Positions 21,976-23,920 of a stretch of DNA of 23,920 bases are shown piece after piece. Made by a program: the position numbers and the translations under genes. The notes under the pieces are model-generated. The model did no database searches. It had not been told where the DNA came from and was given only the letters and a program-made list of their open reading frames with translations. This stretch comes from a virus. The stretch's first letter is position 1. Each line of letters begins with the position of its first letter. The stretch is from positions 1 through 23,920 of IMG/VR virus record IMGVR_UViG_3300044491_002001; one strand, 5' to 3'.

Positions 21976-22867
21976 TTTTATTTCCCCATAGATAAGTATG
22001 TACGCGAGCACTTACATTATATCCACGATTGAAAGCTTCAGTCGCAACGTCAGCATCACAAATCTTCTGACCTTCTACTGTAGCACCAGCAGGCATAATC
22101 CATACCGGCCAGTCAATACCATGGAATCGGAAAGCAGCTAGAATACTATCTAGTTCATTCCACGACTCATCCGTACCATTGATTACAAACTTAAGCTGAG
22201 CTTTGTGATGCACCTGACCATATGAAGCAACAACTTCAGGCTTAATAGCACGCTTAGATTCTTCACCAGCTACTGACCATAGTTTAGGGCTGATAGAAAG
22301 GAATAACTCGCCACCCCAGATATCTTTATACTCATTAAAGTATCTAATGAACTCAGGCGTTAGAGGTTGTGTACCATTAGTTTCATAAGTAACAAACTTA
22401 GGTAAGTCTCTCTCTGCCTCAAACGTCTTCATAATCTCTACTGAACACTCTTGCGCATGCTTCATTAAAGGCTCACCGCCAGTAAAGCACATATGCCGCT
22501 CAGTACCATTATAGTTAAATAGCCCTTGAGGGTTCCAGGGCCCGACCATTGCGCTTCTAATATTGCTAGCGATCTCGACAGGGTTACCCTTATGCTGTAA
22601 TGACTTGAACCTCTTAGACCAAGAGTAAGATGAATCGCAACCAAACTCAAATACAGGAAGATCTTCCATCGACTTATATTGAGTAGGATCAATTTCTAAG
22701 TAAGGGAGTTCGTATGTATCAGGTTTAGTTGGTTCTTTTTGACCAAAACCATTGCACTGGAGATTACAAAGAAAGAATCTAAGCCAAGCAGTAGGTACAC
22801 CAGTATAATGACCTTCGCCTTGAATAGAGTTAAAGATTTCGGAATAGTGATAGGTTTTATCTGACAT
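21965..22867 (-). CDS. queE: 7-carboxy-7-deazaguanine synthase QueE with expanded cluster loop
   Basis: Radical SAM enzyme that contracts 6-carboxy-tetrahydropterin to CDG. The 300 residues are longer than typical QueE (about 220). EIFNSIQGEGHYTGVPTAW is the family N-terminal signature, and FTGGEPL (128-134) is the SAM-binding motif. The cluster cysteines are C34 and C38 in LCNLQC, but the third, C77 in GCDSSYSW, comes after 38 residues instead of the usual 2. Thus the CxxxC and C-D-S/T-x-Y parts are both present with an insertion between them. ATG 22867 has AGGAG and is preceded by a 58-base leader with a hairpin. It is the first gene of the modification block. Confidence 0.92.
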   Translation of the reverse strand: MSDKTYHYSEIFNSIQGEGHYTGVPTAWLRFFLCNLQCNGFGQKEPTKPDTYELPYLEIDPTQYKSMEDLPVFEFGCDSSYSWSKRFKSLQHKGNPVEIASNIRSAMVGPWNPQGLFNYNGTERHMCFTGGEPLMKHAQECSVEIMKTFEAERDLPKFVTYETNGTQPLTPEFIRYFNEYKDIWGGELFLSISPKLWSVAGEESKRAIKPEVVASYGQVHHKAQLKFVINGTDESWNELDSILAAFRFHGIDWPVWIMPAGATVEGQKICDADVATEAFNRGYNVSARVHTYLWGNKIGV

Positions 22868-22877
22868 TTAATGTCTC

Positions 22878-22915
22878 CTAGTTTTATTTAAGTTGTGGAA
22901 GGGCACAACTACCAT
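22878..22915 (-). promoter_or_regulatory. queE leader hairpin with preQ1-I-like tail (candidate riboswitch)
   Basis: In the 58-base gap before queE, AGTTGTG and CACAACT (22891-22910) form a 7-bp stem with loop CCCTTC. The stem is followed by an A-rich tail ending AAAACTAGGAG, where GGAG is the Shine-Dalgarno. CCT in the loop can pair with AGG of the Shine-Dalgarno, giving an H-type pseudoknot as in preQ1-I riboswitches, whose 3' part also ends in an A-rich tail with ACTAAGG or ACAAGG. The 5' half does not match the usual GGTTC...C core and the preQ1-binding C is not clearly placed, so this may be only a hairpin. Confidence 0.3.
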
Positions 22916-22925
22916 CATGTATATA

Positions 22926-23444
22926 TTATTTAGCGCGCGTTTTAAGTGTACGTAGTACCTTCTTCCACTTTTTTTCAAACCGCTCTTTGTGTATTGTATT
23001 TGCACGTTTGTAGTATGTAATGCCATCCAAATGATCCATCTCATGCTGAAATACTCGCGCGGCCATACCGTCAAATTTCTTAGTTACTATATTACCATAA
23101 GGGTCTTGAAAGCGCGCTCTAATAAATCTAGGACGCTTTACTTTAACCGTTAATGTAGGGTAGGACAAGCAAGCCTCGTCCAATGCAATCTCTTCATCAC
23201 CATACATTGTAATCTTAGGATTAAAACATACCATAGGTGGCTCAGAGTACATAACAAATGCTCTTACATTTATACCGAGCTGATTAGCAGCAAGACCGAT
23301 GCCGCCATTATTTTTCATTTCAGTAATAAGAGTATGAGCAAGTTTAACAGAGTCAACACCATGAGGTTCATTGAAGTTGAACTCAGGCACACGATGATAG
23401 AGCATATCATTCTGGTGGCCAAATAAGATACTAACACTGCTCAT
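22926..23444 (-). CDS. def: Peptide deformylase
   Basis: Removes the N-terminal formyl group from new proteins. The 172 residues carry all three family motifs: GIGLAANQLG (48-57), EACLSYP with metal ligand C92, and HEMDHLDG with H134, E135 and H138. Motif II has Ala where most enzymes have Gly (EGCLS). ATG 23444 is preceded by GGAG and lies two bases after the stop of the upstream small gene. Phage deformylases are well known from marine cyanophages and are thought to speed maturation of newly made proteins during infection. Confidence 0.96.
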   Translation of the reverse strand: MSSVSILFGHQNDMLYHRVPEFNFNEPHGVDSVKLAHTLITEMKNNGGIGLAANQLGINVRAFVMYSEPPMVCFNPKITMYGDEEIALDEACLSYPTLTVKVKRPRFIRARFQDPYGNIVTKKFDGMAARVFQHEMDHLDGITYYKRANTIHKERFEKKWKKVLRTLKTRAK

Positions 23445-23446
23445 GC

Positions 23447-23614
23447 TTAATGCTCCGTAAGAAGAGTAGTAGGCACATTAATGCTATCATCAATAAGAAT
23501 TACAAACTGGCCAGTCTTCTTATCTACTCGATTACCGAAGTCATCATAGTACCAAGATCTTGTCTCAGGGTTATGATCGGTTGGTTGTACTTGTTTATAA
23601 ATCATTTCACTCAT
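23447..23614 (-). CDS. 55-residue small protein after gp46
   Basis: A small gene encoding 55 hydrophilic residues: MSEMIYKQVQPTDHNPETRS, WYYDDFGNRVDKKTGQFVIL and a short C-terminal tail ending LLTEH. Its ATG overlaps the TGA stop of gp46 (ATGA), and the deformylase gene follows two bases after its TAA. Aromatic residues followed by DDFGNRVD suggest a small beta-hairpin fold. No family is recognised. The ATGA coupling and gap-free fit make it very likely to be expressed. Confidence 0.7.
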   Translation of the reverse strand: MSEMIYKQVQPTDHNPETRSWYYDDFGNRVDKKTGQFVILIDDSINVPTTLLTEH

Positions 23615-23920
23615 GCTGCTATCCTACTAAAGTTTTTATGCTTCTCAAATTTAATGATATTATTGAACTTATCAATAAGTTGGTCGCCCTTATGACTTAT
23701 TATAAACACATTCGTATCAGAAGTCAACTCATTTAGGATCTTTAGGAACTCATCAGTACCAGTAGTATCAAGAGATGAATCAAACACCTCATCCATAATA
23801 AGCAAATTCGTAGAAGCACTGTTACGAATCTTAGCTACAGTTCTCCAAGTAAATAGCAATGATAAATCAATACGCATCTTCTCACCTTCTGAGAAAGAGG
23901 CATAAGAGAACTCATCTCGG
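23611..23920 (-). CDS. 46: Recombination endonuclease subunit gp46 (3' part, cut by window edge)
   Basis: C-terminal end of the SbcC/Rad50-like ATPase that works with the gp47 nuclease in recombination and host-DNA processing. The last 102 residues are in the window and the frame is open at base 23920. The ABC/SMC signature SFSEGEKMRIDLSLLF is read at the edge, followed by Walker B TNLLIMDEVFDSSLD and the switch-His strand NVFIISHKGD. An internal ATG at 23877 is inside the signature motif, so it is not the start. The gene ends in ATGA overlap with the 55-codon gene. Confidence 0.93.
   Translation of the reverse strand, partial: RDEFSYASFSEGEKMRIDLSLLFTWRTVAKIRNSASTNLLIMDEVFDSSLDTTGTDEFLKILNELTSDTNVFIISHKGDQLIDKFNNIIKFEKHKNFSRIAA

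Noticed and set aside
116-23695. Plus-strand open frames across the window
   Set aside because: All lie antisense to well-supported minus-strand genes, have no family motifs, and lack ribosome sites; they are shadows of AT-rich codons.
23877-23877. ATG at 23877 as the start of a small separate ATPase gene
   Set aside because: The frame continues upstream through SFSEGEK, the ABC/SMC signature of gp46, to the window edge.
1-23920. tRNA genes, CRISPR arrays, insertion sequences or replication origin
   Set aside because: Coding genes fill almost all of the window; no cloverleaf, regular repeats, transposase or inverted terminal repeats were seen.

Overview
This window looks like the DNA-replication region of a T4-like contractile-tailed phage. 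Every gene reads on the minus strand. The core replication genes are recognisable by sequence and sit in T4 order. Reading in the direction of transcription (high to low coordinates) they are: gp46 recombination nuclease (cut by the right edge), gp45 sliding clamp, gp44 and gp62 clamp loader, RegA, gp43 DNA polymerase, UvsX recombinase and gp41 helicase (cut by the left edge). The DNA is AT-rich and genes are packed end to end with many TAATG or ATGA overlaps. The short gp62, Hsp20, peptide deformylase, several 2-oxoglutarate (2OG) oxygenases and a radical SAM protein beside RegA suggest a marine or alphaproteobacterial/cyanobacterial T4-like lineage. There are no photosynthesis genes, and the host cannot be fixed from this window.

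The most interesting part is a block of about 9-10 kb between gp46 and gp45 (roughly 13.3-22.9 kb). It holds an apparently complete pathway for a 7-deazaguanine DNA base: FolE, QueD, QueE and QueC to make preQ0, QueF to reduce it to preQ1, and DpdA to exchange it for guanine in DNA. Next to DpdA is a PurN-fold formyltransferase matching the description of DpdN (dPreQ1 formyltransferase). The predicted final base is 2'-deoxy-7-(formylamino)methyl-7-deazaguanine (fdPreQ1). A free-standing class II glutamine amidotransferase overlaps QueC and is probably its ammonia supplier. The same block holds a prolyl-4-hydroxylase-like oxygenase, a purine phosphoribosyltransferase, a NadR-like P-loop kinase, a TauD-like protein with an altered iron site, two proteins of dCTP deaminase/dUTPase fold and a glycosyltransferase.

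Other non-core genes sit between the replication genes: a Prx5-like peroxiredoxin between gp45 and gp44, a radical SAM protein and Hsp20 between RegA and gp43, and two tandem 2OG oxygenases between gp43 and uvsX. Five small genes (35-55 codons) fill what would otherwise be gaps.

Regulatory signals seen directly include sigma70-like promoters before uvsX (TTGACT, 17 bp, TATAAT) and gp43 (TTGCCC, 17 bp, TATAAT, giving a possible leaderless mRNA). There is an exact T4 late-promoter octamer TATAAATA followed by a perfect 8-bp hairpin before a 98-residue gene. A hairpin plus A-rich tail in the queE leader partly resembles a preQ1-I riboswitch. No tRNA, CRISPR array, insertion sequence or gene-free stretch over 300 bases was found.
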